The position numbers and the translations under genes were made by a program. Under the pieces are notes generated by a model. It did no database searches, was not told the origin of the DNA, and saw only the letters and a program-made list of their open reading frames with translations. A DNA stretch of 64,000 nucleotides. It comes from Agrococcus sp. SGAir0287 (lineage in GTDB: Bacteria > Actinomycetota > Actinomycetes > Actinomycetales > Microbacteriaceae). The stretch lies in contig NZ_CP027942.1 in NCBI RefSeq assembly GCF_005484985.1, forward strand, positions 2,046,001 through 2,110,000, read 5' to 3'. This document shows, piece by piece, positions 36,813-47,020 of this stretch. Position 1 is the first letter of the stretch, and each line of letters begins with the position of its first letter.

Positions 36813-38276
36813 GTGCCCGACTGGTACACGCTCGCCGTGGTCGGCGTCGCCATCCTCGCGGTGGTCGTCATGATCGTCCGCTTCCGCACGAACCCCGTCA
36901 TCGCCCTCGCGCTCGGCGCCGCCGCCATCGGCCTCGCCACGGGCCTCGGCGCCGTCGACACGGTCTCGACGATGGCGCAGGGGTTCGGCGACGTCATGAT
37001 GGAGGCAGGCCTGCTCATCGCCTGGGGCGTGCTCATCGGCTCCATGCTCAACCGCATGGGCGCCATCACCCGGCTCGTCGAGTCGCTGCTGCGCCTCTTC
37101 GGTCGCCGCGGCGTGCCGTTCGCGCTCGGCCTCTCGTTCGCGACCTACCTCCAGACGATCTTCGTCGACGTCATGATCGTCATCGCCGCCCCTCTCGCGC
37201 GCCGGATCGCACCGCGCCTGGGGCGCACGGGCATCGGCATCATGGGCGCGACCTTCGCCATCAGCCTCGAGGTCGGCATCGCCCTCATGGTGCCCGGCAT
37301 CGGCGCCGTCATGATCGCCGCGAACCTCGGCGTCCCGCTCGGGCAGATGCTGCTCATGGGCCTCCTCGTCGTCGTGCCGACGGTCGTGCTCGCGATCGCC
37401 GTCATGACCTTCCTCTTCCGGGTCGGCTTCTGGAACCCGGAGCGCGACGAGCAGCGGATGATCGACGATGAGACGCCGGACGCCGACGGCTCCGCCGACG
37501 ACGACGCGCAGCGGCGCGACGACGCGCGTCCGGCTCGTTCGGTGTCGGGCGCCACGAGCTCCATCGCCGTGCCCGGCGCGGACCCGCAGCGCGCCACGGC
37601 GCTGCGCGAGCGCGAGGACGGCGAGCGCCGCCAGCAGCCGCTCATCGTGCTCTTCGCGCCGCTGCTGCTGTCGCTGCTGCTCATCGCCGCCGGCGCCGTG
37701 CTCGACGTCCTCGAGATCGCGATCGCGCCCATGCAGCTGCTCGGCGCTCCCGCCATCGCGCTGCTGCTCGGCGTGGTCGGCACGGCGATCATCGGCCGCC
37801 GCGCCCTTGGCTCCGACGAGCTCGAGCGCACCCTCGTGCACGGCTTCAAGGACGCCGGACAGATCTTCGCCCTCACGGGCGTCGGCGGATCGCTCGCGGC
37901 GGTCATCGCCGCGGGCGACCTCGGCTCGCTGCTGACGCAGTGGCTCGGCGCATCCGCCGTCGCGCCCATCCTGCTCGTGTGGGGCATCGCCGCGATCCTG
38001 CACGTCGCCGTCGGGTCCGTGACGCTCTCGGCGATGACCGCCGCCGGCATCCTCGGCCCCGTCGCGGCGCAGATCGGGCTCGAGCCCGTGCTCGTGGGCC
38101 TCGCGGCCGGTGCGGGCGCGCTCTTCTGCATCCACGTCACCTCGAACACGTTCTGGCTGCTGCAGTCGTTCCTCGGGCAGTCGGTGCGCGGCGCCCTGAA
38201 GACCGTCACGGTCGGCGTCTCGGTCGCCTCGGTCATCGCCCTCGGCATGACCCTGATCCTGTCGCTGTTCCTGTGA
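36813..38276 (+). CDS. GntP family permease
   Basis: 487 residues from GTG 36813 with GAAGAGGAG upstream. About twelve membrane helices. GntP-type features are GFGDVMMEAGLLIAWGVLIGSML, the re-entrant-like QTIFVDVMIVIAAPLA and the C-terminal HVTSNTFWLLQSFLG. A charged cytoplasmic loop of about 70 residues (near 212-280) splits the two halves. GntP symporters import gluconate, hydroxy acids or dicarboxylates with protons. Genes downstream activate and cleave a CoA ester, so a branched hydroxy-acid such as 3-hydroxy-3-methylglutarate or citramalate is a reasonable substrate guess. Confidence 0.88.
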   Translation: MPDWYTLAVVGVAILAVVVMIVRFRTNPVIALALGAAAIGLATGLGAVDTVSTMAQGFGDVMMEAGLLIAWGVLIGSMLNRMGAITRLVESLLRLFGRRGVPFALGLSFATYLQTIFVDVMIVIAAPLARRIAPRLGRTGIGIMGATFAISLEVGIALMVPGIGAVMIAANLGVPLGQMLLMGLLVVVPTVVLAIAVMTFLFRVGFWNPERDEQRMIDDETPDADGSADDDAQRRDDARPARSVSGATSSIAVPGADPQRATALREREDGERRQQPLIVLFAPLLLSLLLIAAGAVLDVLEIAIAPMQLLGAPAIALLLGVVGTAIIGRRALGSDELERTLVHGFKDAGQIFALTGVGGSLAAVIAAGDLGSLLTQWLGASAVAPILLVWGIAAILHVAVGSVTLSAMTAAGILGPVAAQIGLEPVLVGLAAGAGALFCIHVTSNTFWLLQSFLGQSVRGALKTVTVGVSVASVIALGMTLILSLFL

Positions 38277-39514
38277 GCACCGCTGCCGCGTCCCTTCCGC
38301 TGTCAGGCGTTCGGGTGGTCGAGCTCGGCAACTACATCGCCGCCCCGACGACCGGGCGGCTGCTCGCGGACTTCGGCGCCGACGTCGTGAAGGTCGAGCG
38401 ACCGCGCACGGGCGACGAGCTGCGCCGCTGGCGGCTGCGCTCGGGCACGACGTCGATGCTCCATCGCACGATCAACCGGTCGAAGCGCTCGATCGTCGCC
38501 GACCTGCGCAGCGACGAGGGCCGCGATCTCGTGCTCGACCTCGTCCGCCGCTCCGACGTGCTGCTGGAGAACTTCCGGCCGGGCACGCTCGAGCGCTGGG
38601 GGCTCGACGCAGCCGCGCTCGACGCCGAGAACCCCGACCTCGTCGTCGTGCGCATCTCGGCGTTCGGGCAGACGGGTCCGCTGGCACCCAGGCCCGGCTT
38701 CGCCGCCGTCGCGGAGGCGGCGGGCGGCTTCCGCGAGCTCGTCGGCGAGCCCGGGCGCGCGCCGAGCCGCACCGGGGTGTCGATCGGCGACACGATCGCG
38801 GGGCTCTACGGGGCCTTCGGCGCCGTCATGGGCCTCCTCGAGCGCGAGACGACGCGCGCCGCGCGCGGCGAGGCGCACCTCGCGCTCGATCGGCGCACGA
38901 TCGACGTCGCCCTCAACGAGGCGATGCTGTCGGTGACGGAGTCGCTCGTGCCCGAGTGGTCGGCGTACGGCGTGCGCCGCGAGCGCACCGGAGGCCGCAT
39001 GGAGGGCATCGCGCCGTCGAACGCGTACCTGTGCGCCGACGGCCGCAGCATCGTCGTCGCCGGCAACGGCGATGGGATCTACCAGCGCTACATGCGGGCG
39101 ATCGGCCGGCCCGACCTCGCCGACGACCCGGCGCTGCAGACGAACGACGGCCGCTGGGCGGCGCGCGACGCGCTCGACGAGGCCATCGGCGAGTGGGCGG
39201 CGGCGCGCACGAGCCGCGAGGCGCTCGCCACCCTCGACGCCGCCGACGTGCCCTCGGGGCCCATCGCGACCGCGGAGGACCTGTGCGGCGACGAGCAGCT
39301 CGCCGCGCGCGACATGATCCAGCACCTCGACGTCGACGACGGCGAGCGCGCCCTGTTCGCGACGGCCTTCCCCGGCGTCGTGCCGGTGCTCGGCGGGCGC
39401 TCGCTGCCCATCCGCCACGCGGGGCCCGACCTCGGGGCGCACACGGGCGAGGTGCTGCGGGAGCTGGGATGGAGCGACGCGCGCGTCGCCGACTACGAGG
39501 AGCGGATGCGATGA
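38273..39514 (+). CDS. CaiB/BaiF family (class III) CoA-transferase
   Basis: 413 residues from GTG 38273, overlapping the permease stop. Family motifs: VVELGNYIAAPTTGRLLADFGADVVKVERP, LLENFRPGTLERWGL and the catalytic Asp in SIGDTIAGLYGAFGA. These enzymes shift CoA from a donor such as succinyl-CoA to a carboxylic acid through an aspartyl-CoA intermediate. Position between the importer and an HMG-CoA-lyase-type enzyme says it activates the imported acid. It overlaps the lyase gene by 4 bp. Confidence 0.94.
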   Translation: MSTAAASLPLSGVRVVELGNYIAAPTTGRLLADFGADVVKVERPRTGDELRRWRLRSGTTSMLHRTINRSKRSIVADLRSDEGRDLVLDLVRRSDVLLENFRPGTLERWGLDAAALDAENPDLVVVRISAFGQTGPLAPRPGFAAVAEAAGGFRELVGEPGRAPSRTGVSIGDTIAGLYGAFGAVMGLLERETTRAARGEAHLALDRRTIDVALNEAMLSVTESLVPEWSAYGVRRERTGGRMEGIAPSNAYLCADGRSIVVAGNGDGIYQRYMRAIGRPDLADDPALQTNDGRWAARDALDEAIGEWAAARTSREALATLDAADVPSGPIATAEDLCGDEQLAARDMIQHLDVDDGERALFATAFPGVVPVLGGRSLPIRHAGPDLGAHTGEVLRELGWSDARVADYEERMR

Positions 39515-40428
39515 CCCAGGTGCAGATCCGGGACGTGACGCTGCGCGACGGGCTGCAGCTCGTCGGCAGCCCCCTGCCGACCGAGCGGAAGGTGAGGCTC
39601 GTGCGCGAGCTGCTCGCGCTCGGCGTCGAGCACGTCGAGGTCGGGTCGATGGCGCGTCCCGACCTCGTGCCGACGCTCGCCGACACGCTCGACGTCGTCG
39701 CCGCGCTCGACGAGCACGAGCGCGAGCGCGCGTGGGTGTGGGTGGCGACGCCCCGCCACGTCGAGCGCGCCGCCGCCGCGGGCGTCCGCCGCTTCCAGTA
39801 CTGCCTGTCGGCGTCCGACGCGCACAATCGGGCGAACGTCGGCCGCGACGCCGAGGCGTCCGTCGCCGCCTTCCCCGACGCGCTCGCCGCCGCGCAGGCG
39901 GTCGGCGGCACGGTGCAGCTGTGCATCGCGACGGCCTTCACGTGCCCCTTCGACGGGGAGGTGCCGCTCGAGCGCGTGCTGTCGATCGTCGCCGACCCGC
40001 GCACCGACGGCGCCGTCGACGTCGTCATCGCCGACACGCTCGGCCAGGCGCATCCGGGCGAGGTGCGTCGTCGGATCGCCGAGGCGGCTCGCCTGCGCCC
40101 GGACCTCGGCGTCGTCTTCCACGGCCACGACACGTGGGGGCTCGGCGTCGCCAACGCGCTGGCCGCCGTCGAGGGCGGGGCGACCGTGGTCGACGGCGCG
40201 CTCGGCGGACTCGGCGGCTGCCCGTTCGCACCCGGCGCATCCGGCAACACCGCGACCGAGGACCTCGTCTTCGGCTTGCGCCCCCCGTGGGCGAGCACGA
40301 CGACCTTCGCCGAGCTCGTGCGGCTCGGCGAGGAGGTCACGCGCACGCTGGCCGAGCCGGACCGCGCCCGCTCGCAGGCGGGCGCCCGCAGCGGCGCATC
40401 GGCGTTCGAGTGGGTCGTCGACGCCTGA
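39511..40428 (+). CDS. HMG-CoA lyase family enzyme
   Basis: 305 residues, TIM barrel. DVTLRDGLQ carries the metal-binding Asp and catalytic Arg region, HGHDTWGLG the metal His pair, and ALGGLGGCPFAPGASGN the signature loop with catalytic Cys. Enzymes of this family cleave HMG-CoA to acetyl-CoA and acetoacetate, or related 3-hydroxy-3-methylacyl-CoA esters such as citramalyl-CoA. The CoA-transferase immediately upstream would supply the ester, so the three genes form import, activation and cleavage steps. The exact substrate is not decided by sequence. Confidence 0.93.
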   Translation: MTQVQIRDVTLRDGLQLVGSPLPTERKVRLVRELLALGVEHVEVGSMARPDLVPTLADTLDVVAALDEHERERAWVWVATPRHVERAAAAGVRRFQYCLSASDAHNRANVGRDAEASVAAFPDALAAAQAVGGTVQLCIATAFTCPFDGEVPLERVLSIVADPRTDGAVDVVIADTLGQAHPGEVRRRIAEAARLRPDLGVVFHGHDTWGLGVANALAAVEGGATVVDGALGGLGGCPFAPGASGNTATEDLVFGLRPPWASTTTFAELVRLGEEVTRTLAEPDRARSQAGARSGASAFEWVVDA

Positions 40429-40430
40429 GG

Positions 40431-41312
40431 CTAGGCGCGTCGCACGATGCCGGCGTCGGCGAGCCTCCGGTCGACCTCCGCCTGCGGCACGCGCTCGCCG
40501 ACCGTCGGGTGGGCGCGGACGGGCGCGACGGCGTGCACGACGGTGTCCGGCAGCACGTGCACGATCGCGAGCGCCTGCTCGCCGTCCTGGCCGCGCGTGC
40601 CACCGCCCTCCGCGAGCAGGTCCTGCGTGTAGGCGAGGCCGGCAGCGACGTGGACGGGGATGCCCGCGAAGGTCGACGACGTCGTGTGGTGCACGTGTCC
40701 GCCGAGGATGGCGCGCACGTCGCTCCCCCGCAGCACGGCGGCGAGTCGCTCCTGTCCGCGCAGCTCGACCGTGAGCGCGAGATCGAGGATCGTCGGCGCC
40801 GGCGGATGGTGCAGCACGAGGATCGTGCCGAGCGGCGCGCGCTCGCGCAGCTCGTCGGCGAGCCACGCGAGCTGCTCGTCGTCGACGGCGCCCCAGTGCG
40901 CGCCGGGCACGCTCGAGTCGAGCACGACGACGCGCAGGCCGCCGACGCGGTGCACGGCGCGAACCGGCCGGTCGGCCGGAGCGGAGTCGTCGCCCAGCAG
41001 GTGCTCGCGCAGCGCCGCGCGGTCGTCGTGGTTGCCGGTCGCGACGACGAGGTCGGCCCCGAGGCGCTCGGCGACGGGCGCGACGAGCGCGCGCAGACGC
41101 CGGTAGGCCTCGGGCTCCCCCCGGTCGGCGAGGTCGCCGGAGAGCACGAGCGCGTCGGGACGGACTCCGGAGGCCTCGAGCCGGGCGAGCGCGCGCTCGA
41201 GCGCCGCCGTGGAGTCGACGGCACCGTAGAGGGGCGAGCCGTCCCCCGTGACGTGCAGGTCGGTGAGGTGGGCCAGCACGACGCTCGGTGCCGGGAACTC
41301 GGTGGTGATCAT
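40431..41312 (-). CDS. Metallophosphoesterase (class III phosphodiesterase-like)
   Basis: 293 residues. All dimetal motifs are present: HLTDLHV, LSGDLADRG, VATGNHDDR, VLHHPP and GGHVHHT. The order and spacing resemble GpdQ/CpdA-type cyclic nucleotide and glycerophosphodiester phosphodiesterases. Its ATG overlaps the LacI stop, so it is the last gene of the ABC importer operon, which suggests that the imported compound or a derivative is a phosphodiester. It converges on the lyase gene with a 2-bp gap. Confidence 0.93.
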   Translation of the reverse strand: MITTEFPAPSVVLAHLTDLHVTGDGSPLYGAVDSTAALERALARLEASGVRPDALVLSGDLADRGEPEAYRRLRALVAPVAERLGADLVVATGNHDDRAALREHLLGDDSAPADRPVRAVHRVGGLRVVVLDSSVPGAHWGAVDDEQLAWLADELRERAPLGTILVLHHPPAPTILDLALTVELRGQERLAAVLRGSDVRAILGGHVHHTTSSTFAGIPVHVAAGLAYTQDLLAEGGGTRGQDGEQALAIVHVLPDTVVHAVAPVRAHPTVGERVPQAEVDRRLADAGIVRRA

Positions 41313-42304
41313 CGATCCTCCGCGGGTGTCAGGGTGCGCCCGGGGATGAGCTCGCCCCGCCAGCGCCGATGGATGGGGGCGTCGACGTCGCCGTCGAGCA
41401 GCGCGGCGAGCCGCGCGACGCCCGCGTCGGCCGCCGACTCGACGGGCACGCGCACCGTCGTGAGCCCCAGCAGGTCGACGCCCGGCAGGATGCCGTCCCA
41501 GCCGGTCGTCGCGCACGTGCGATGCGCAGCGGCGAGGCCTCGCAGCACGGCGAGCTGCCGGGTGTCGGAGGCGCACAGCACGGCCGTCGCGCCGGCGTCG
41601 ACGGCGGCGAGCGCCTGCGCGACCCCGTCCTCGGGCGCCGCGCGCGTCGACACCCGGTCGACGCGCACGCCGTCGAGTCGCGCGACGAGCGCCTCGGCCC
41701 GTGCGTGCTCGCCGTACGACGTCGCGGCGTCCGCGCCGAGCACGACGACGCGGCGATGCCCGAGGGCGCGCACGCGCTCGGCGAGCAGCCGGCCGTGCCA
41801 GGCCTCGTCGTACGCCTCGGCGTGGATGCGCTCGCTCGGCTCGTCGCGGCCGATCCGCACGATGGGCACCTCGCTCGCGAACGGCTCGAGCGCGGTGGAG
41901 GCGACGCCGCCGGTCGCGACGAGCAGCCCGGCGACCCGCATGCCGAGCAGGCGGCGCAGCGCCTGCACCTGCTGACCGCCATCGGGGTCCGCGCCGATGG
42001 TGACGGTGACGAGCTCGAGGTCCGCGTCGCGCGCCGCGAGCTCGATGCGCGAGAAGAGCGTGCCGTACACGGGGTTCGCGGCGTCGCGCAGCATGAGTCC
42101 GACGACGCCCGTGCCGCCTGCGGCGAGGTCGGTCGCGGCGAGGTTCGGCACGTATCCGAGCCGCTCGGCGACCTCCTCGACCCGGGTGCGCGTGGCCTCG
42201 GCGATGCGCCCGTGGCCGCGCAGCGCGCGCGTCGCCGTCGAGCGCGAGACGCCCGCTGCCCGCGCGACGTCCTCGACCGTCACCCCGAGCTGTCGCTCAG
42301 CCAC
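41309..42304 (-). CDS. LacI family repressor
   Basis: 331 residues from GTG 42304, overlapping the permease stop by 8 bp. The helix-turn-helix is VTVEDVARAAGVSRSTATRALRG with hinge helix NLAATDLAAGGTG, and the periplasmic-binding-protein-like effector domain follows (VGLMLRDAANPVYGTLFSRIE, LCASDTRQLAVLRGL). As the fourth gene of the operon it should autoregulate it; a candidate operator lies before the first gene. Effector probably the imported solute. Confidence 0.94.
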   Translation of the reverse strand: MAERQLGVTVEDVARAAGVSRSTATRALRGHGRIAEATRTRVEEVAERLGYVPNLAATDLAAGGTGVVGLMLRDAANPVYGTLFSRIELAARDADLELVTVTIGADPDGGQQVQALRRLLGMRVAGLLVATGGVASTALEPFASEVPIVRIGRDEPSERIHAEAYDEAWHGRLLAERVRALGHRRVVVLGADAATSYGEHARAEALVARLDGVRVDRVSTRAAPEDGVAQALAAVDAGATAVLCASDTRQLAVLRGLAAAHRTCATTGWDGILPGVDLLGLTTVRVPVESAADAGVARLAALLDGDVDAPIHRRWRGELIPGRTLTPAEDR

Positions 42305-44071
42305 GCCGCCTCCGCAGGCCGCGGCCGTACACGAGCCAGAGCACGAGGCCCTGCACGACCATGAGCAGCACCGTGTAGACGAACGTGATCGACATCGCCT
42401 GCACGTTCGCCTCGCCCTCCGTCGCCCGCCGGATCGCGATGCCGAGCGGCTCCGCGAGCGGGTGGTAGAGGAACACGGCCGCATCGTAGTCGTCGACGAG
42501 GCTCGTGAAGTTGAGGGCGGTGACCGCCGCCATCGTCGGCGCGATGATCGGCACGACGACGCGGCGGATGGTCGTGAGCTGCCCGGCGCCGAGGATGCGG
42601 GCTGCGTCCTCGAGCTCGTCCGGCACGCCCGCGAACGCGGCCTTGAGCAGCCGCAGCGTGAAGGGGATCTTCACGATGACGTAGGCGATGCCGAGGATGA
42701 GGATCGTGCCCTGCAGCACCTGCCCGCCGACGAGCCACTGGGGCCGGTCGAACGTGATGACGAGGCCGAGCGCGATGAGGATCGTCGGCAGGATCCACGG
42801 GATGTGCAGCACGTACTCGAGGACGCTCGAGAGCCATCCGCGCCAGCGGGTGATCGAGCGCGCGACGAGCACGAGGCCCAGCACGACGACGATGGATGCG
42901 ACGGCCGAGTACACGACGGACACGATGAAGGGTCGCAGCGCGTCGGCCGAGGTGAGCACGGTGACCCAGTGCTCGAGCGTGAGGTCCTCGAGCGTGATCG
43001 AGCCGCTCGTCACGGCCGAGGCGTCGACGAACGAGAACGTGATGGCGCACAGCACCGGGAAGACGTAGACGAGCCAGAGCGCCCAGGCGAGCACGTGCAT
43101 GATCGCCGAGCCCCAGCGGGTGCGGAACGCCTGCGGCTCGAGCGGCGAGGCGACCTTCGCGACCGCGAAGTACGTGCCGCCGCGCTCGACGCGGTTGAGG
43201 ATCGCGAGCAGCACGATCGTCGCGAGGCCGAGCAGGATCGCGAGCAGCGCGGCGACGTCGCGCGAGGTCGCCGAGCGCGAGAACGACAGGATCATGGGCG
43301 CGACGGTCTGGAAGTCCTGCCCGCCGAGCACGAGCGGCGCGGTGAGGGCTCCGAGGCCCGTGAGGAACGTCAGCACCGTGACGGCGAAGATCATGGGCCG
43401 CAGCGTCGGCAGCACGATGCGGCGCAGGATCGTCCAGTTCGACGCGCCCATGAGGCGTGCCGCCTCGATCGACTGGTGGTCGATCTTCGCGAGCGCCGCG
43501 GAGAGGAACAGCATGTGGTTCGTCGTCGTCGCGAAGGTCATGACGAGCACGACGGCGACGAAGCCCGAGAACCAGTCGCGGTCGAGACCCGGCCACACGT
43601 TCGCGAGCGCGTTCGTGACGAAGCCGTACCGACCGTAGATGAAGGCGTAGCCCGTGGCGAGCACGATGCCGCCGTAGATGAACGTCGTCGCGTAGCCGAG
43701 CCACAGCGCGCGCCGCCCGTGCATCCGGAACCACCCGGTCACGAGCACGATGAAGATGCCGACGACGTTGACCGTGACGGCGAGCGTCGCGGCGAGCAGG
43801 ACGCTGTTGCCCAGCGAGCGCAGGGCGCGCTCGCTCGAGAGCAGGCGCTCGACCGCCGAGAGCGACGGCTGACCGTCGGGCGCGAACGTCGCCTGCAGCA
43901 GCGTGACGTTCGGCATGACCAGGAAGGTGGCGGCGAACCAGATCGTCCCGATCGCGACGCCGATGCCCATCGGCGAGCGCAGCATGCGCGCCGTCGCGCC
44001 CCGGCGCGGGCGCGCGGGCGACGGCCCCTCGGGGACGGGTGCGGCGGTCGCGGCGCTCGCGGGCACGGCGC

Positions 44072-44075
<4 letters not shown>
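42297..44075 (-). CDS. Fused ABC transporter permease (Fbp/ThiP/PhnU type)
   Basis: 592 residues with about twelve membrane helices, made of two homologous permease halves. Each half has an EAA loop for ATPase contact: IEAARLMGASNWTILRRIVLPTLRP and LEDAARILGAGQLTTIRRVVVPIIAP. Fused double permeases of this type belong to iron(III), thiamine, 2-aminoethylphosphonate and phosphoglycerate importers. ATG 44075 overlaps the ATPase stop by 4 bp. Confidence 0.95.
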
Positions 44076-45064
<989 letters not shown>

Positions 45065-45082
45065 GGATGCTCCTTCGTGGAG

Positions 45083-45109
45083 GGGCGGGGGCCGCCCGGG
45101 CCCCCGCCC
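45083..45109 (-). promoter_or_regulatory. Intercistronic GC hairpin after the binding-protein gene
   Basis: Perfect 11-bp inverted repeat GGGCGGGGGCC/GGCCCCCGCCC with a 5-base loop, between the binding-protein stop and the ATPase ribosome site. There is no T-run, so it is more likely an mRNA stabiliser or partial attenuator that keeps the binding protein in excess than a full terminator. Confidence 0.7.
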
Positions 45110-45131
45110 TGCTCGATGGATCGGGTCGCGA

Positions 45132-46184
45132 TCAGGGCAGGTACTCGAGCTGGATGCGCTCGACCCAGCTGCCGATGTGCTCGCGCACGAGCGCGTAGTC
45201 GATGTCGGCGCGCTCGACCGAGCCGACGAGCTCGACGACCTCGGGGTTCGCCTGCTCCGCGGCGATCTCGTTGACCGGCATCGCGTTGAACTCCTGCGCG
45301 AAGGCGCCCTGCACCTCGGCGCTGCCGAACCAGTCGATGAACTCCTGCGCCTGCTCCTCGCGCTGCGTGCCCGCGATGACGCCGATCTGCTCGGTCACGA
45401 ACGGCACGCCGTCCGCCTGCGGCAGGATCGCCGTCTCGGTGCCGTACTCCGCGTCGCGCGCGACGATGCCGCCCGAGGGCAGCACGCCGTACTGCACGTC
45501 GCCCTGCTGGAACCGCGCGTAGAGGTCGGTGCCCTCGACGGCGGGGCTGCCGTTGGCGTAGTACGCCTCGACGGCCTCCCAGCCCTCGTCCGACACCTCG
45601 CCCTCGTCGTCGACGTACGGCGCGAGGATGCCTGCGACGACGAGCTGCGGCGTCGCCTGGCCGAGCTGGGTGTTCACCTCGTAGGTGCCGGCGTACTCCT
45701 CCGACGACCACAGGTCGGCGGCGTCGGCAGGCGGATCGGTGACGGTCGACGCGTCATAGACGGTGACGATGGCCTGGTCGACGAGGGGCCAGTAGGCACC
45801 GTCGACCGGGTCGCCCGCATCCTGCGGCACCTCGTCCGACCACGACGGCTCGTAGGCCGTGATGGCGTCCTCGGCCTTCAGCGTCTCGAAGAACATCGTG
45901 TTGAGCCCGAAGACGACGTCGCCGACGGGGTTGTTCACCTCGGCGAGGATGCGGTTCGTGAGGTCGGCGCCCCCGAGCCCCACGATCTCGATCTCGAAGC
46001 CGGCCTCCTCGGCCTGCGCCGTGAGCCACTCCCCGCGGCCGTCGCCGTTCGAGTTCGTGTAGACGATCAGCGGTCCACCCGCATCGCCCGACCCTCCGTC
46101 GCCGCTCGCGCAGCCCGCGAGCGCGATGCCCGCCAGCGCCAGTCCTGCCGTCGCGCGCAGCGCGCGCCCCTGAAGTGCCTGCAT
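45132..46184 (-). CDS. Solute-binding lipoprotein (Fbp/PotD-like)
   Basis: 350 residues. A signal peptide ends in lipobox LAGC at about residue 25, followed by a GDGGSGDAGG linker. The periplasmic-binding type II fold starts PLIVYTNSNGDGRGEWL and includes FGLNTMFFETL and FIDWFGSAEVQGAFAQEFNAMPVN. This subgroup binds iron, 2-aminoethylphosphonate, phosphoglycerate, thiamine or similar small ligands. First gene of the importer operon; ribosome site GAGGAGAG precedes ATG 46184. Confidence 0.95.
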   Translation of the reverse strand: MQALQGRALRATAGLALAGIALAGCASGDGGSGDAGGPLIVYTNSNGDGRGEWLTAQAEEAGFEIEIVGLGGADLTNRILAEVNNPVGDVVFGLNTMFFETLKAEDAITAYEPSWSDEVPQDAGDPVDGAYWPLVDQAIVTVYDASTVTDPPADAADLWSSEEYAGTYEVNTQLGQATPQLVVAGILAPYVDDEGEVSDEGWEAVEAYYANGSPAVEGTDLYARFQQGDVQYGVLPSGGIVARDAEYGTETAILPQADGVPFVTEQIGVIAGTQREEQAQEFIDWFGSAEVQGAFAQEFNAMPVNEIAAEQANPEVVELVGSVERADIDYALVREHIGSWVERIQLEYLP

Positions 46185-46232
46185 GGTCTCTCCTCGTCGA
46201 AACGACCTCTCACCATGGAGAGTATCTACAAC

Positions 46233-46242
46233 GGAGCGCTAA
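46233..46242 (-). promoter_or_regulatory. Candidate LacI-family operator
   Basis: Minus-strand TTAGCGCTCC, a LacI-type imperfect palindrome with central CG and perfect core AGCGCT, 49 bp before the binding-protein start and next to TAGATA, a possible -10. It sits where the LacI protein of the same operon could block transcription. Confidence 0.45.
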
Positions 46243-46348
46243 ATCCATAGGTGCGGTCGCGCGTCCGCACCCACGCTAGGCGGCGCGGGTGAACGACGCC
46301 CGAGGAGCCGGTGAACGTGCGACGACGACGACGCCGCTGGCGTCGGGG

Positions 46349-46948
46349 TCAGCGACGCACGGCGGCCAGTGCGCGCGCGAAGCCTTCCCCCAGGTCGCCT
46401 GCGCCGCCGCTGCGGACCCACGCCTCGCTGGCGACGTCGAGGCATGCGAGGGCCGTCGAGGCGATGGCGGCCGCCTCGAAGACGGCGTCGCCCTCGGCGA
46501 GACCGGAGCCGTCGCGCAGCCGAGTGGCGAGGGTGGGCTCGATGAGGGCGCGCCACGCGAGCTGCTTCTCGAGATGCCGTGCTCGCAGCGAGGGCACCTC
46601 GAGCATCAGGCGCCCGATCGCGAGCTCCTGCGCCGGGTCGTCCCAGGCGGCGACGCTCTCGCTCGCGACCGCGAGCACGGCGTCCCACGCTCCCTCGCTC
46701 TGCGGACGCGCAGCGATCGCAGCCGCGACGACCCTGCCGCGCTCGACCACGTCTCCGATCGCGGCGTCCTCCTTCGTCGCGAAGTACCGGAAGAACGTGC
46801 GTCGGGAGATGCCCGAGGCGGCGGCGATGCGGTCGATGGAGACCTCGTCGAAGCCATCGCGCACGAAGAGATCGACCGCGACGCGTGCGATCTGTTCACG
46901 GACGGCCACTCGTGCCCGGTCGCGAACCGGCACCTCGCTCTGGCTCAT
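46349..46948 (-). CDS. TetR family regulator
   Basis: 199 residues. N-terminal helix-turn-helix IARVAVDLFVRDGFDEVSIDRIAAASGISRRTFFRYFATKED is typical, and the C-terminal half is a helical ligand domain. TAGGGT 6 bp upstream of the ATG suggests a leaderless message. Divergent from a short-chain dehydrogenase gene across 72 bp that contains a 15-bp inverted repeat, so it probably represses both. Between its stop and the importer promoter lies a 100-bp gap without visible features. Confidence 0.94.
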   Translation of the reverse strand: MSQSEVPVRDRARVAVREQIARVAVDLFVRDGFDEVSIDRIAAASGISRRTFFRYFATKEDAAIGDVVERGRVVAAAIAARPQSEGAWDAVLAVASESVAAWDDPAQELAIGRLMLEVPSLRARHLEKQLAWRALIEPTLATRLRDGSGLAEGDAVFEAAAIASTALACLDVASEAWVRSGGAGDLGEGFARALAAVRR

Positions 46949-46954
46949 GGTCCG

Positions 46955-46960
46955 ACCCTA
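46955..46960 (-). promoter_or_regulatory. -10 element of leaderless tetR-type gene
   Basis: TAGGGT on the minus strand, 6 bp before ATG 46948. Confidence 0.45.
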
Positions 46961-46986
46961 TCCGACACGCCATCGGGTGCCGTACT

Positions 46987-47001
46987 TGGCACTGAGTGTC
47001 A
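46987..47001. promoter_or_regulatory. Candidate TetR operator
   Basis: TGGCACTGAGTGTCA, a 15-bp palindrome with one mismatch, in the gap between the divergent TetR and SDR genes; a further TGTCA half-site repeats at 47006-47010. It lies upstream of the likely -10 regions of both genes. Confidence 0.6.
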
Positions 47002-47020
47002 CTCGTGTCATGCTGTGCCC

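Noticed and set aside
36813-38276. Minus-strand frame 36750-38135 rich in His/Asp/Arg
   Set aside because: It is the complement of a clear twelve-helix permease gene.
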